Assembly: GCF_900107965.1 (NCBI RefSeq)
Contig: NZ_FNVU01000020.1
Span: 1-64,000, forward strand
Reading direction: 5' to 3'
Length of the DNA stretch: 64,000 nucleotides
Source: Actinacidiphila yanglinensis
GTDB taxonomy: Bacteria; Actinomycetota; Actinomycetes; Streptomycetales; Streptomycetaceae
Position numbers and translations under genes: made by a program. This document shows, piece after piece, positions 24,081-32,997 of this stretch (position 1 is its first letter; every line of letters begins with the position of its first letter). The notes beneath the pieces were generated by a model that saw nothing but the letters and a program-made list of their open reading frames with translations, searched no databases and was not told the origin of the DNA.

Positions 24081-25916
24081 GTGACGACGAGTTCGCCGCT
24101 CCTCGCGGACATACCCGCCCGGCCCTGGCTCGCTCCGGACGCCGCGCGGTGGGCAGGCGGGCGGGTGCCGCGGTGGGCGCACCCCCTCGGGCCGGTACTG
24201 CTGCTCGCCGTCGGCGTGGCCGCCGCCCTGCTGACCAGTCCCGCCCCGGTATGCACCCCCCGGGCGCCCTGCGGCGAGCAGTGGATCGACGCGGTCGGGT
24301 CGATGGTGTTCTGGCCCCAGTTGTGGTGGCTGTTCGTGCTGCCCGAGGCGGCGGTGCTCTGGACCGTGCTCCCGGCGGTCTTCATGGCCGACCCCGGCGT
24401 CTGGCAGGGCGGGACCGACGTCCGGACCGCCGACGCGGTGGTGGTCGCGGGGCTGTGCTGGGGACTCGCCTCGGCGCTGCGGCGGTTGTCCGTGCGGCGC
24501 GCGCAGCGGCGCCGTTTCCGCGAGGCGGCCGGCGGCCTCACCGCCCGGGCGCCGGTCCTGTCCTGGGCCGCGCGCCCCAAACGCGGCCTCGCCCGCTGCG
24601 TCCTGGGCGTGCTGCTGTGCGCGGCGACCGCCGCCCTCGTCACGTCGATCGTCCGCGGCGACCGCGCCGATGACCGCGCCGCGCGGACCGCCCCCGCCGC
24701 GAACGCGCGCGTCCTCACCTACCGCGCCGCCGAGGGCAGCCTGACCGTGCGCCTGCCGGACGGCAAACGGCACCGCTTCGACGTCGTCGGCGACTACCGG
24801 GACCAGCGGACGGTACGCGTCCTGCTGCCCGCCGGGCGCCACGTGCGGCTGGCGGCGGAACCGTACGAGGACCGCTCCGACCGGCAGTTGCTCGCCCTGG
24901 TGCTCGGCGGCCTCGGCCTGGTCGCGCTCGGCTCCGGCGCGGTCGCCGCCGGTCGCGCCGCACGGCTGCGCCGTGTTCCGGTGCCCGTACTGCGGGTGCT
25001 GGCCCGGGTCCGCGGCGGGAGCGCGGAGGTGTTCGCGCACGACGACACCGCCGGCGCGCACGCGGTGCTGCACTACGTGCCGCGCAACGACGGCCGCACC
25101 CCGCTGCACCAGGCCCTGCTGTTCGCCGAGGCAGCCGAGGGCGGCGAAGTGCTGCTGGCCTCCCGCACCGAGCACGGCCGGTGGCGCCTCGACGCGGGGG
25201 CGGGCCCGATCAGGACCGGCGCGGAGGTCCTCCCGGACGACGAGTACACCGGTGGCGAGGACGGCGAGGACACCGCGGGCGAGGACGCCCGGGGCGGCGG
25301 GCCGACCCTCAAGGAACGCTGGGACGCCGAGGCCCGGGTCCAGGACGCGCTGACCGAACTGCGCAGGACCGGCGCCGCCCGGCCCACCCGCTGGCGCGCG
25401 GACCCGATCTCCCGGTCGGCCGCGGTCGCGTTCGCCGTGCTGACCCTGGCGATCGCCGCGACCGCGGCCCGTGACTCCGTGGAGTGGCGGGTGGTCGGGG
25501 GGTTCGTCGTCGCCCCGGTCTGGCTGGCCGGGCCGCTGGCCACCCTCACCTGGCGGATCGACGCCGACCCGGCGGGCCTGCGGGTACGCCGGTACCTGAG
25601 CCGCCGCCACGTGCCCTGGGAGCGGATCGCCGGCGCCGAGTACGCCGGCGGGTGCCTCACCCTCCGGCTGCGCCCGTCCGAGAAGCCGCTGCGCGAGGGG
25701 CAGTTGGTCGACGACCGCGAGTCCGGATCGGACCTCACGCTGGACCGGATCGGCGCCGCCTGGCTGGCCCGGCGGCTGGGCCGGGGCCCGGCCGGCGAGC
25801 GGGTCGCCGCCGAGATCACCGCGATGGTCCGCGATCCGTTGCTGCGCCCGCAACCGTCGGCTGCCCCTGCTTCCGAACCGCCGGGCGGCATCGGCCGGAT
25901 GGGCCGCGCCGACTGA
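24081..25916 (+). CDS. Polytopic membrane protein with C-terminal PH-like domain
   Basis: About 611 residues. Hydrophobic segments: about 35-52, 80-100, 112-130, 180-195, 275-300 and a pair at about 445-490. Between them are a charged extracytoplasmic stretch (LTYRAAEGSLTVRLPDG) and an acidic loop rich in Glu/Asp/Gly. The C-terminal part (TWRIDADPAGLRVRRYLSRR, HVPWERIAGAEYAGG) resembles bacterial PH (bPH) domains. GTG 24081 lies seven bases after a CATAAT -10-like hexamer (24069-24074) with no ribosome site, suggesting a leaderless transcript. No specific function recognised. Confidence 0.7.
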   Translation: MTTSSPLLADIPARPWLAPDAARWAGGRVPRWAHPLGPVLLLAVGVAAALLTSPAPVCTPRAPCGEQWIDAVGSMVFWPQLWWLFVLPEAAVLWTVLPAVFMADPGVWQGGTDVRTADAVVVAGLCWGLASALRRLSVRRAQRRRFREAAGGLTARAPVLSWAARPKRGLARCVLGVLLCAATAALVTSIVRGDRADDRAARTAPAANARVLTYRAAEGSLTVRLPDGKRHRFDVVGDYRDQRTVRVLLPAGRHVRLAAEPYEDRSDRQLLALVLGGLGLVALGSGAVAAGRAARLRRVPVPVLRVLARVRGGSAEVFAHDDTAGAHAVLHYVPRNDGRTPLHQALLFAEAAEGGEVLLASRTEHGRWRLDAGAGPIRTGAEVLPDDEYTGGEDGEDTAGEDARGGGPTLKERWDAEARVQDALTELRRTGAARPTRWRADPISRSAAVAFAVLTLAIAATAARDSVEWRVVGGFVVAPVWLAGPLATLTWRIDADPAGLRVRRYLSRRHVPWERIAGAEYAGGCLTLRLRPSEKPLREGQLVDDRESGSDLTLDRIGAAWLARRLGRGPAGERVAAEITAMVRDPLLRPQPSAAPASEPPGGIGRMGRAD

Positions 25917-26035
25917 GGCGCCGCCGCGGCGACTGCGGCGGGGGGGGTGCGGTGCGGCGGTCGGGCCGGGGCGCGCGTCGTGGGCGGCCGGACCGGTGGG
26001 GCTGCGCCGCGCCGGGGGCAGCCGGATCGGTGGGG

Positions 26036-26614
26036 CTACTCCGCGCCGGGGGCGGGCGGGAACTCCGCCTTGCGCAGGCGGTAGACCTGGAGCCGCAGGT
26101 CGTAGTACTTCTCGGTCTCGCCGACCCACTCCATGCCGACGCGGCGGGCGGTGGCGGCGCCGCGCTCGTTGCGCGGGCGGACGACGGCGAAGATCTCGTC
26201 GACGCCCGCCTCGAAGGCGTAGTGCGCGACCGCGTGCCCGGCCTCGGAGGCGAAGCCGTGGCCCCAGGCGGTGGGGGCGAGCTGCCAGCCGACCTCCAGG
26301 TCGACCCCGTACGGCGGCAGCGGCAGCAGGGCCGCACCGCCGACCAGGTCGCCGGTCTCGCGGAGGGCCACCGCCCACCTGCCGGCCGGGCCCTCGAGTT
26401 CCTCGCAGTTCGCCCGCCAGCAGCCGAGCAGTTCGCGCATCGCGTCGGCGTCCGGCGTGCGGGTCATCGCCGGGGCCAGCCAGCGGGTGACCTCGTCGGC
26501 GCCGTACACCGCGAGGGCCCCGGCCGCGTCGCTGTCCTCCCACGGGCGCAGGACCAGTCGCGGGGTGAGCACGCGCGCACCGTCGACCTCGACGCGGTAT
26601 TCGCTGTCGGGCAC
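26036..26614 (-). CDS. GNAT family acetyltransferase (RimJ/RimL-like)
   Basis: 192 residues. GTG 26614 has GGAGG six bases upstream and is chosen over an earlier in-frame ATG. Motifs: LTPRLVLRPWEDSDA at the N-terminus, EVGWQLAPTAWGHGFASEAGHAV (acetyl-CoA loop W-G-H-G-F-A) and RPRNERGAATARRVGMEWVGE. The family acetylates N-termini of ribosomal proteins or small molecules; no substrate is indicated by neighbours. Confidence 0.88.
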   Translation of the reverse strand: MPDSEYRVEVDGARVLTPRLVLRPWEDSDAAGALAVYGADEVTRWLAPAMTRTPDADAMRELLGCWRANCEELEGPAGRWAVALRETGDLVGGAALLPLPPYGVDLEVGWQLAPTAWGHGFASEAGHAVAHYAFEAGVDEIFAVVRPRNERGAATARRVGMEWVGETEKYYDLRLQVYRLRKAEFPPAPGAE

Positions 26615-26775
26615 CTGTCGCCTCCTGCGTGGGTGAGCCGGACTCGGCGGATCGTAGCTCACCCCGGTACGGCTGGCGGTGCCGCACTCGCCGTGGGGGT
26701 CGCAGAGTGCACCTTTGGGCGCGTGGCCGGGTGCACCCTTCCGGTGGACGGGCGGTGCGGGCCCGCCCCGGAGCC

Positions 26776-26816
26776 GCGGGGTCCGCGGGCCCGGGGATCG
26801 GGCGCGCGGACCCCGC
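26776..26816 (-). terminator. Terminator hairpin after the acid phosphatase gene
   Basis: Perfect 12-bp stem GCGGGGTCCGCG (26776-26787) / CGCGGACCCCGC (26805-26816) with a 17-base loop, five bases beyond the stop on the minus strand. Confidence 0.7.
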
Positions 26817-26821
26817 GCCGC

Positions 26822-28438
26822 TCAGCGGGCGTCGGAGCGCTTGCGGTGCAGCGTGAAGTTCTCGAAGACCGAGAGCTCACCGGCCGGCTTGTTCACGTTG
26901 TAGTAGGTGACGTGCAGCCGGGTGGTGTCGCCGGGGAAGCGGCCCGGATCGACGGTGAAGGCGGCGAAGCCGTACGGGTGCTCGACGTCCCGCACGCCCA
27001 TCCATACCGCCTCCTCCTTGACGTAGGTGGCGGTGCGCTTGCCGTTGGAGCCCGCCGTGGCGGACACCGCGGTGATGACCTTGCCGGTGCCGTCCTTGAA
27101 AAAGGACTGGTTGGTGGTGCCGGACACGCCGCCGCCGCCGAGCACCATGTGCACCGTGCCGAGGCCGGTGTCGATGTCGTCGGTGCGGGTGGACGCGGGG
27201 TTCGGGGTCAGCGTCTCGCTGCCGCCGACCACGCCGCGCACCGCGAGCGACCGCTCGTAGTTGTGCTCGTGGCCGCAGACCACCAGGTCGACCTGGTAAC
27301 GGTCGAACAGCGGGCCGTACTTGGCGCGCAGACCCAGGTCGGCGCCGTTGGCGTCGGAGGAGGAGATCATCACCTGGTGCATCGCGACGACCACCCAGTC
27401 GATGTCGCGGTCGGTCCGTGCGGCCTTCAACTCCCGCTCCAGGAAGGCGAGCTGACGGCCACCGGAGTAGCCGCTGATGTACACGTCGCCGCCGTCCTGC
27501 AGGCAGTTGTCGTCGTTCTGCAGCACGATCACCCGCACCGAGCCGGCGGTGAACGCGTACCACAGGCCCGCGAGTTCGTCGTCGGTCTCGGTGGACGGCA
27601 GGTCGAAGTACGTCTGGTAGGCGCCGAGGCCGATCGGACCGTTGCCGGACTCGATCTCGTGGTTGCCCGCGGCGGGCATCCACGGCCGGAACCGGGTCGA
27701 ACGGCTGTTGTTGGTGAAGAAGTTGTTCCAGGTCCGCACCCGGTCCAGGTCCAGGTTGGCGTAGCACAGGTCGCCGTTGAGCAGGTGGAACAGCGGCGCG
27801 ACCTGCTCGATGCCGGTGACGATGTCCTTGGTGGCCGGGGTGGAGTTGGCGTCCAGGGTCACGGTGCCGTCGGTGGCCCAGGTCACCTGCGGCGCGGACT
27901 GGTCGCCGAAGCTGGTGAAGGTCAGCGGCTGCCGGCCGCGCGGCGCGGTGCTGAAGGTGCCGCTGTCCGGCGTGGCGCCGTCGTGCGAGACCAGGTACAG
28001 GTACTCCTTGCCGGGGGAGAGCCGGTTGAGCGCCGCGTGGTGAACGTAGACCTTCCGGCCCGACTTGCCGTCGGTGTAGGTCCGGGTCGTCGCGTTCGCA
28101 CCCGAGCCCAGGCCGTGGTCGAGCGTGCCGTACATCACCCGGGGCCGCTTCACCGGGGCGTCCGTCAGCCAGGACACCACCATCTGGGTGGACGGGTCCT
28201 TGCCGAACGTCAGGTGCAGGCCCTGCACCGGCGGAGCGCCGCCCGCGTCCGGCGACGGGAGGAAGGCGGGCGCCCCGGACGGCGCCGACGCGGCGGCGGG
28301 CGTCGCCGTCAGCAGCGGCGCGGCGACCGCGGCGGCACCGGCGGTGCCGAGCAGGCCGACCGCGGTGCGGCGGCCCATGTGCGGACCGGACGACTGATCG
28401 GACGACGGCTCGGACGAGTCCAACTGTGCGACCATCAT
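26822..28438 (-). CDS. Tat-exported purple acid phosphatase-like metallophosphoesterase
   Basis: 538 residues, ATG 28438 (a second ATG follows) behind AAGGAGCC. A twin-arginine signal (GRRTAVGLLGTAGAAAVAAP, about 22-45) precedes a fibronectin-III-like PAP N-domain (LHLTFGKDPSTQMVVSWLTD) and the metallophosphatase core from about 150: FGDQS, NGDLCYAN, GNHE, AMHQ and CGHEHNYERS provide the expected Asp/Asn/His/Tyr metal ligands. It releases phosphate from organic esters outside the cell. It is divergent from a phospholipase C gene across 549 bp, consistent with a phosphate-scavenging role. Confidence 0.92.
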   Translation of the reverse strand: MMVAQLDSSEPSSDQSSGPHMGRRTAVGLLGTAGAAAVAAPLLTATPAAASAPSGAPAFLPSPDAGGAPPVQGLHLTFGKDPSTQMVVSWLTDAPVKRPRVMYGTLDHGLGSGANATTRTYTDGKSGRKVYVHHAALNRLSPGKEYLYLVSHDGATPDSGTFSTAPRGRQPLTFTSFGDQSAPQVTWATDGTVTLDANSTPATKDIVTGIEQVAPLFHLLNGDLCYANLDLDRVRTWNNFFTNNSRSTRFRPWMPAAGNHEIESGNGPIGLGAYQTYFDLPSTETDDELAGLWYAFTAGSVRVIVLQNDDNCLQDGGDVYISGYSGGRQLAFLERELKAARTDRDIDWVVVAMHQVMISSSDANGADLGLRAKYGPLFDRYQVDLVVCGHEHNYERSLAVRGVVGGSETLTPNPASTRTDDIDTGLGTVHMVLGGGGVSGTTNQSFFKDGTGKVITAVSATAGSNGKRTATYVKEEAVWMGVRDVEHPYGFAAFTVDPGRFPGDTTRLHVTYYNVNKPAGELSVFENFTLHRKRSDAR

Positions 28439-28987
28439 GGCTCCTTGGCGCGAAAACGGTGCGGGAGGTGCTGAGGCGGTGCGTAGCAGACGCGTGGCGG
28501 CGCGTGCGGGGTGTGCGTACGCGGTGCGGCGACGTCGTGCAGGCTCCCGCCCGGCGGCGACGGGGAGTTGAACGGAGCCTTGCCGGACGGCGACGGAACC
28601 CACCGTGACGGTCCGGTCGCGGTTTCGCGCGCAGGCGCGGCCGCCGGTACGCCGACCGGACCAGCCGCGGACACCGCGGCGACCGCCTCGCCCGGCCCGT
28701 TTCCCGCCCGGTGTCCCGGTAACCCCACCAGGCCTGCCGGTCACCGCTGTTCGCGTTCCGTACGGCGGCACGCCATGCGTGCGACACCCGGCCTTGGCCC
28801 GCGGTCGGTGATCTGGGACCGCCCCCGTCAGGGCTGCCTCGGACGGGGGCCGGGGACGCTCCCCGCGGCTCCGCCGGCCGCACCGTGCCACCGGCGCCAC
28901 CGCGCGGACACCCGCAGCCACCCGCCGTGCCGCACTCCCACAGCCACCCCAGAGCCGAACCCCAGAGCCAAAGAGGTCTCGCGAGCC
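28439..28987. other. 549-bp divergent promoter region between acid phosphatase and phospholipase C genes
   Basis: No gene supported. A perfect 9-bp hairpin, GCCCCCGTC (28821-28829) / GACGGGGGC (28842-28850), lies 138 bp before the phospholipase start and could act in the leader. PHO-box-like fragments such as GGTCACCGCT near 28739 exist, but no two copies are in the 11-bp register needed for PhoP. Confidence 0.5.
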
Positions 28988-31048
28988 ATGACCGAACTCA
29001 ACCGGCGCCGCTTCCTTCAGATCGCGGGCGCCACCGCCGGCTTCTCCGCCCTGTCCGGCAGCATCACCCGGGCCGCGGCCATCCCGGCCGGGCGCCGCAC
29101 CGGAACCCTCCAGGACGTCGAGCACATCGTCGTCCTCATGCAGGAGAACCGCTCCTTCGACCACTACTTCGGCTCGCTGCGCGGCGTGCGCGGCTTCGGT
29201 GACCCCCGCCCCGTCACGCTGCCCAGCGGCAAGTCGGTGTGGCACCAGCCGGACGGGACCGGCGACGGCGAGGTGCTGCCGTACCACCCGGACGCGCAGG
29301 ACCTGGGCATGCAGTTCATCGAGGGCCTCAACCACGAGTGGACCGGCAGCCACGCGGCGGTCAACGGGGGCCGCTACGACCAGTGGATCCCGGCCAAGTC
29401 GTCCGCCACGATGGCCCATCTGACCCGCGACGACATCCCGTTCCACTACGCGCTCGCCGACGCGTTCACGGTCTGCGACGCCTACCACTGCTCGCTGATC
29501 GGCGGCACCGACCCCAACCGCTACTACATGTGGACCGGTTGGACCGGCAACGACGGGAAGAACGGCGGCCCCGTCCTCGACAACTCCGAGCTGGGCTACG
29601 GCTGGACCACCTACCCCGAGCGCCTGGAGAAGGCCGGCGTCTCCTGGAAGATCTACCAGGACGTCGGCGACGGTCTCGACGCGCCCGGCGGCTGGGGCTG
29701 GATCGAGGACGCCTACCGCGGCAACTTCGGCGACAACTCGCTGCTCTACTTTGACCAGTACCGCAACGCGGCGCCCGGCGACCCGCTCTACGACAAGGCG
29801 CGCACCGGAACCAACGCCAAGGCGGGCGACGGCTTCTTCGACGTGCTGCGCGCCGACGTCAAGGCCGGCAAGCTGCCGCAGGTCTCCTGGATCGCCGCGC
29901 CCGAGGCGTTCTCCGAGCACCCGAACTGGCCCGCGAACTACGGCGCCTGGTACGTCTCCCAGGTCCTCGACGCGCTCACCGCGGACCCCGAGGTGTGGAG
30001 CAGGACCGTCCTGCTGATCACCTACGACGAGAACGACGGCTACTTCGACCACGTGGTGCCGCCGTTCGCCGCCGCGGCCGGCCACGGCGCCTCCACCGTC
30101 GACACCTCGCTCGAACTGTTCGCCGGCAACTCCACGTACGCGGCCGGCCCCTACGGCCTCGGCCAGCGGGTGCCGATGATCGCGGTCTCCCCCTGGAGCA
30201 CCGGCGGTTACGTCTGCTCCGAGACCTTCGACCACACCTCGATCCTGCGGTTCATCGAGCGGCGGTTCGGGGTGCGCGAGCCGCACATCTCGCCGTGGCG
30301 GCGCGCCGTGTGCGGCGACCTCACCTCGGCGTTCGACTTCTCCCTCAAGCACGACGGTCCGGCGCACCTGCCCGGCACCGACGGCTACCAGCCGACGGAC
30401 TCCGACCGGCACGACTCCTACGTGCCGGTGCCGCCCGCCCAGCAGGCGCTGCCCCGGCAGGAGAAGGGCTCCCGGCCGACCCGGCCGCTGCCGTACGCGC
30501 CGCGCACCGACGCCGCGGTCACCGCCTCCGACGGGCGGATCACCCTGACCTTCGGGGGCGGCGCCGACGCGGGCGCCTGCTTCCACGTCACGTCCGCCAA
30601 CCGCACCGACGGGCCCTGGACGTACACCACCGACGCCGGGCACGCCCTCTCCGGGCACTGGGACACCACGGGCACCGCCGGGGAGTACGACCTCACGGTG
30701 CACGGGCCCGCCGGCTTCCTGCGCGCGTTCCACGGCTCGGCCCACCGCAACGGGGCGGAGGTGACGGCCCGTCATGACGCGTCCACCGGCGGGGTCGAGC
30801 TGACCCTCGCGAACTCGGGGCGGGACGACGTGCGGTTCACCGTGCGCAACTCCTACGACGGCAAGCAGCGGATGATCGTGGTCCGGGCCGGGCGCCGGGA
30901 GAGCTACTCCGTCGATCTCAGCCGCTCCGCGCGGTGGTACGACCTGACGGTCCTGTCCGACCACGACGCGGCGTTCGCGCGGCGCTTCGCCGGGCACGTG
31001 GAGAACGGGCGGGCGGGGGTGAGCGATCCCGCGACGGTCACTGTGTGA
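28988..31048 (+). CDS. plcC: Phosphocholine-specific phospholipase C, Tat-exported
   Basis: 686 residues. Twin-arginine signal NRRRFLQIAGATAGFSAL, then the phosphoesterase core of bacterial type C phospholipases: HIVVLMQENRSFDHYFGSL (nucleophile and metal ligands), GGTDPNRYYMWTG, ITYDENDGYFDHVVPP and ETFDHTSILRFIERRFG. Two C-terminal DUF756-type β-domains (about 500-590 and 600-686) complete the family layout. It cleaves phosphatidylcholine or sphingomyelin outside the cell, releasing phosphocholine for phosphate supply. The gene symbol is a family label only. Confidence 0.92.
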   Translation: MTELNRRRFLQIAGATAGFSALSGSITRAAAIPAGRRTGTLQDVEHIVVLMQENRSFDHYFGSLRGVRGFGDPRPVTLPSGKSVWHQPDGTGDGEVLPYHPDAQDLGMQFIEGLNHEWTGSHAAVNGGRYDQWIPAKSSATMAHLTRDDIPFHYALADAFTVCDAYHCSLIGGTDPNRYYMWTGWTGNDGKNGGPVLDNSELGYGWTTYPERLEKAGVSWKIYQDVGDGLDAPGGWGWIEDAYRGNFGDNSLLYFDQYRNAAPGDPLYDKARTGTNAKAGDGFFDVLRADVKAGKLPQVSWIAAPEAFSEHPNWPANYGAWYVSQVLDALTADPEVWSRTVLLITYDENDGYFDHVVPPFAAAAGHGASTVDTSLELFAGNSTYAAGPYGLGQRVPMIAVSPWSTGGYVCSETFDHTSILRFIERRFGVREPHISPWRRAVCGDLTSAFDFSLKHDGPAHLPGTDGYQPTDSDRHDSYVPVPPAQQALPRQEKGSRPTRPLPYAPRTDAAVTASDGRITLTFGGGADAGACFHVTSANRTDGPWTYTTDAGHALSGHWDTTGTAGEYDLTVHGPAGFLRAFHGSAHRNGAEVTARHDASTGGVELTLANSGRDDVRFTVRNSYDGKQRMIVVRAGRRESYSVDLSRSARWYDLTVLSDHDAAFARRFAGHVENGRAGVSDPATVTV

Positions 31049-31128
31049 CGTTGTTCGGACCCTCCGGGGGGGGTGGTTGCTCTTGGTTGAGGGACCATCC
31101 CCCGGTGGGGGGTTCTCGCGCCTCTTGA

Positions 31129-31938
31129 TTACGTGCGGGCGTGGCGGGTGAAGGTGAGGGGGGTGACGCCCAGGTGGCGTTTGAAGTGGCGGTTGAGGTG
31201 GGCCTGGTCGTAGAAGCCGACGGCGGTGGCGACGTCGACGGGGCGCCGGCCGGCGAGGAGGAGGCGGCGGGCGCGGTCGATGCGCAGCCCGGTGAGGTAG
31301 GTGTGCGGCGGCAGGCCGTAGGTGCGGGAGAAGCTGCGGATCAGGTGGGTGGGGTGGGCGTGGAGGAGGGCGGTGGCCTCGTCGAGGGTGAGGCCGTCGC
31401 TGACCCGGGCGTCGAGGAGTTCGCGCAGCCGGGCCGCGAGGCGGTCGCCCTCCCGGCCCGGCGGCCGTACCCGGTGGGCGTCGAGATGGACCAGCAGCCG
31501 CTCGCGGACGAAGGCGAGCCGGGACTGCGCCTCGAAGGCGTCGTCCTCGTCGCGCAGTGCCGCGTGCAGCCGGTGCACCCGGCGGCGCAGCGCCACGTCA
31601 CCGAGGATCGGCCCGGCCACCGCCTTGCCCGCCAGCCGGTCCGGCAGCACGTCCGTGCTCAGGTACAGCACGCGCTTGCGGAAGCCCCTCGGGTGCACCG
31701 TCCGGCCGTCGTGCGGCACTCCCGGGGGCAGCAGTACGACCCGGCTCGCGTCGGTGGCGTCGTGCCGCCGGCGGTCCAGCGCGAAGTCGACCGCGCCGTC
31801 GTCCAGCAGCATCAGGTCCCACGTGGTGTGCGTGTGCACGGGGTAGGCGTGCTCCGTGAAGTGCGCGTGCAGCACCTCCGTGATGCCCGGCACCCGTGGA
31901 CGCCACGCCTCCACGTCACGAATCGCCCCTGCTCCCAC
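31129..31938 (-). CDS. AraC family transcriptional regulator
   Basis: 269 residues, GTG start. An N-terminal AraC-type cupin (HAHFTEHAYPVHTHTTWDLML) precedes the paired HTH domain: LTLDEATALLHAHPTHLIRSF and RPVDVATAVGFYDQAHLNRHFKRHLGVTPLTF, the last being a near-consensus AraC signature. Target and ligand unknown; its genes may be elsewhere, since it is convergent with the phospholipase gene. Confidence 0.92.
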   Translation of the reverse strand: MGAGAIRDVEAWRPRVPGITEVLHAHFTEHAYPVHTHTTWDLMLLDDGAVDFALDRRRHDATDASRVVLLPPGVPHDGRTVHPRGFRKRVLYLSTDVLPDRLAGKAVAGPILGDVALRRRVHRLHAALRDEDDAFEAQSRLAFVRERLLVHLDAHRVRPPGREGDRLAARLRELLDARVSDGLTLDEATALLHAHPTHLIRSFSRTYGLPPHTYLTGLRIDRARRLLLAGRRPVDVATAVGFYDQAHLNRHFKRHLGVTPLTFTRHART

Positions 31939-32012
31939 CTCCCCATCCTCCCACCCCCGGTTGTTGGGGCCGCACCCTGCTCATCCCGGAGTACCGCGGA
32001 GTACCCCGGAGG

Positions 32013-32903
32013 TCAGTGCACCCGGGAGGCCGCCGCGAGGATGACCTGCTGGAGCACGCGTGCGGCGCGCGGCGGAGCCACGTCGCTGCGGTGTGCGAGC
32101 GCGACCGTGCGGCGCAGGCCGGGCCGGGCCAGCGGCGTCACGTGGAGCTCGGCGCCGGCGCGGGCGGCGACCATGGAGGGCACGACGCCGATGCCGAGCC
32201 CGGCCCGGACGAACCCGAGCACCGCGTCCATCTCGCCGCCCTCGACCGTGAAGGTCGGCTCGAACCCCGCGGCGCGGCACGCGGCGAGCGTGAGATCGCG
32301 CAGGTCGTACCCGTGCCGGAACATCACCAGCGGCTGCCCGCGCAGGTCCGCGATGTGCAGCGGCGCCGGGGGCGGGTCGGCGGTGACCGCGGAGACGGCG
32401 ACCAGGTCCTCCTGGAACAGCTCGACGGTGGTGAGCGCGGGGGAGGAGCTGGGCAGCGGGAGGACGACCAGTGCGAGGTCGAGGGCGCCGCGGGCCAGCC
32501 CGCGGACCAGGTCGTGGGAGCCGCCCTCCTCCAGGAAGAGCCGGATCCCGGGGTGCCGGTCGTGGAAGTCGCGCAACACCTCGGGCAGCAGGCCGGTGCA
32601 CAGGCTGGGGGTGGCGCCGAGCCGCACCCGTCCGCTGCGCAGTTGCGCCAGCTCCAGCACCTCGTGCCGCGCGGTGTCGGCGTCGGCGAGGATACGAAGG
32701 GCCAGTGGCAGCAGCGCCTCCCCGGCGTCGGTGAGGGTGATGTTGCCGCGGGCCCGGCTGAACAGCGGCGCGCCGAGCTCCTTCTCCAGCGCCCGGATCT
32801 GCTGCGACAGCGACGGCTGCGAGACGTGCACGGCCTCGGCGGCGCGGGTGAAGTGCCGGGCCTCCGCGACGGCGACGAAGTAGGCGAGCTGCTGGAACTG
32901 CAT
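32013..32903 (-). CDS. LysR family regulator, divergent from the sdh operon
   Basis: 296 residues from ATG 32903. HTH: RHFTRAAEAVHVSQPSLSQQIRALEKELG, with the wing RGNITLTDAGEALLP. The effector domain is of the CynR/CbbR style (LGATPSLCTGLLPEVLRDF). It faces the succinate dehydrogenase operon across 94 bp that contain an ideal LysR box, so it very likely regulates that operon and itself. Effector unknown. Confidence 0.92.
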   Translation of the reverse strand: MQFQQLAYFVAVAEARHFTRAAEAVHVSQPSLSQQIRALEKELGAPLFSRARGNITLTDAGEALLPLALRILADADTARHEVLELAQLRSGRVRLGATPSLCTGLLPEVLRDFHDRHPGIRLFLEEGGSHDLVRGLARGALDLALVVLPLPSSSPALTTVELFQEDLVAVSAVTADPPPAPLHIADLRGQPLVMFRHGYDLRDLTLAACRAAGFEPTFTVEGGEMDAVLGFVRAGLGIGVVPSMVAARAGAELHVTPLARPGLRRTVALAHRSDVAPPRAARVLQQVILAAASRVH

Positions 32904-32919
32904 GGCCCCACGGTACGCC

Positions 32920-32942
32920 TTCCATAGCGTCCGCCTATGGAA
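32920..32942. promoter_or_regulatory. LysR box: perfect inverted repeat with T-N11-A core
   Basis: TTCCATAG (32920-32927) and CTATGGAA (32935-32942) are perfect 8-bp arms with a 7-bp spacer; the core ATAG-N7-CTAT contains the canonical T-N11-A motif. It starts 17 bp from the lysR ATG and ends 56 bp before sdhC. A possible sdh promoter TTGGAC (32960) follows. Confidence 0.75.
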
Positions 32943-32997
32943 ACGAGCCGGATCATGTCTTGGACCACTGATCCGATGCCGCCCTACCGTCGTGTCC

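Noticed and set aside
28439..28987. Possible PHO boxes between the phosphatase and phospholipase genes
   Set aside because: GTTTCCC- and GGTCACC-like fragments occur, but no two units have the 11-bp spacing PhoP needs.
31049..31128. Terminator between phospholipase and AraC genes
   Set aside because: G-run/C-run pairing is possible but imperfect and loop choice is arbitrary, so not reported as a feature.
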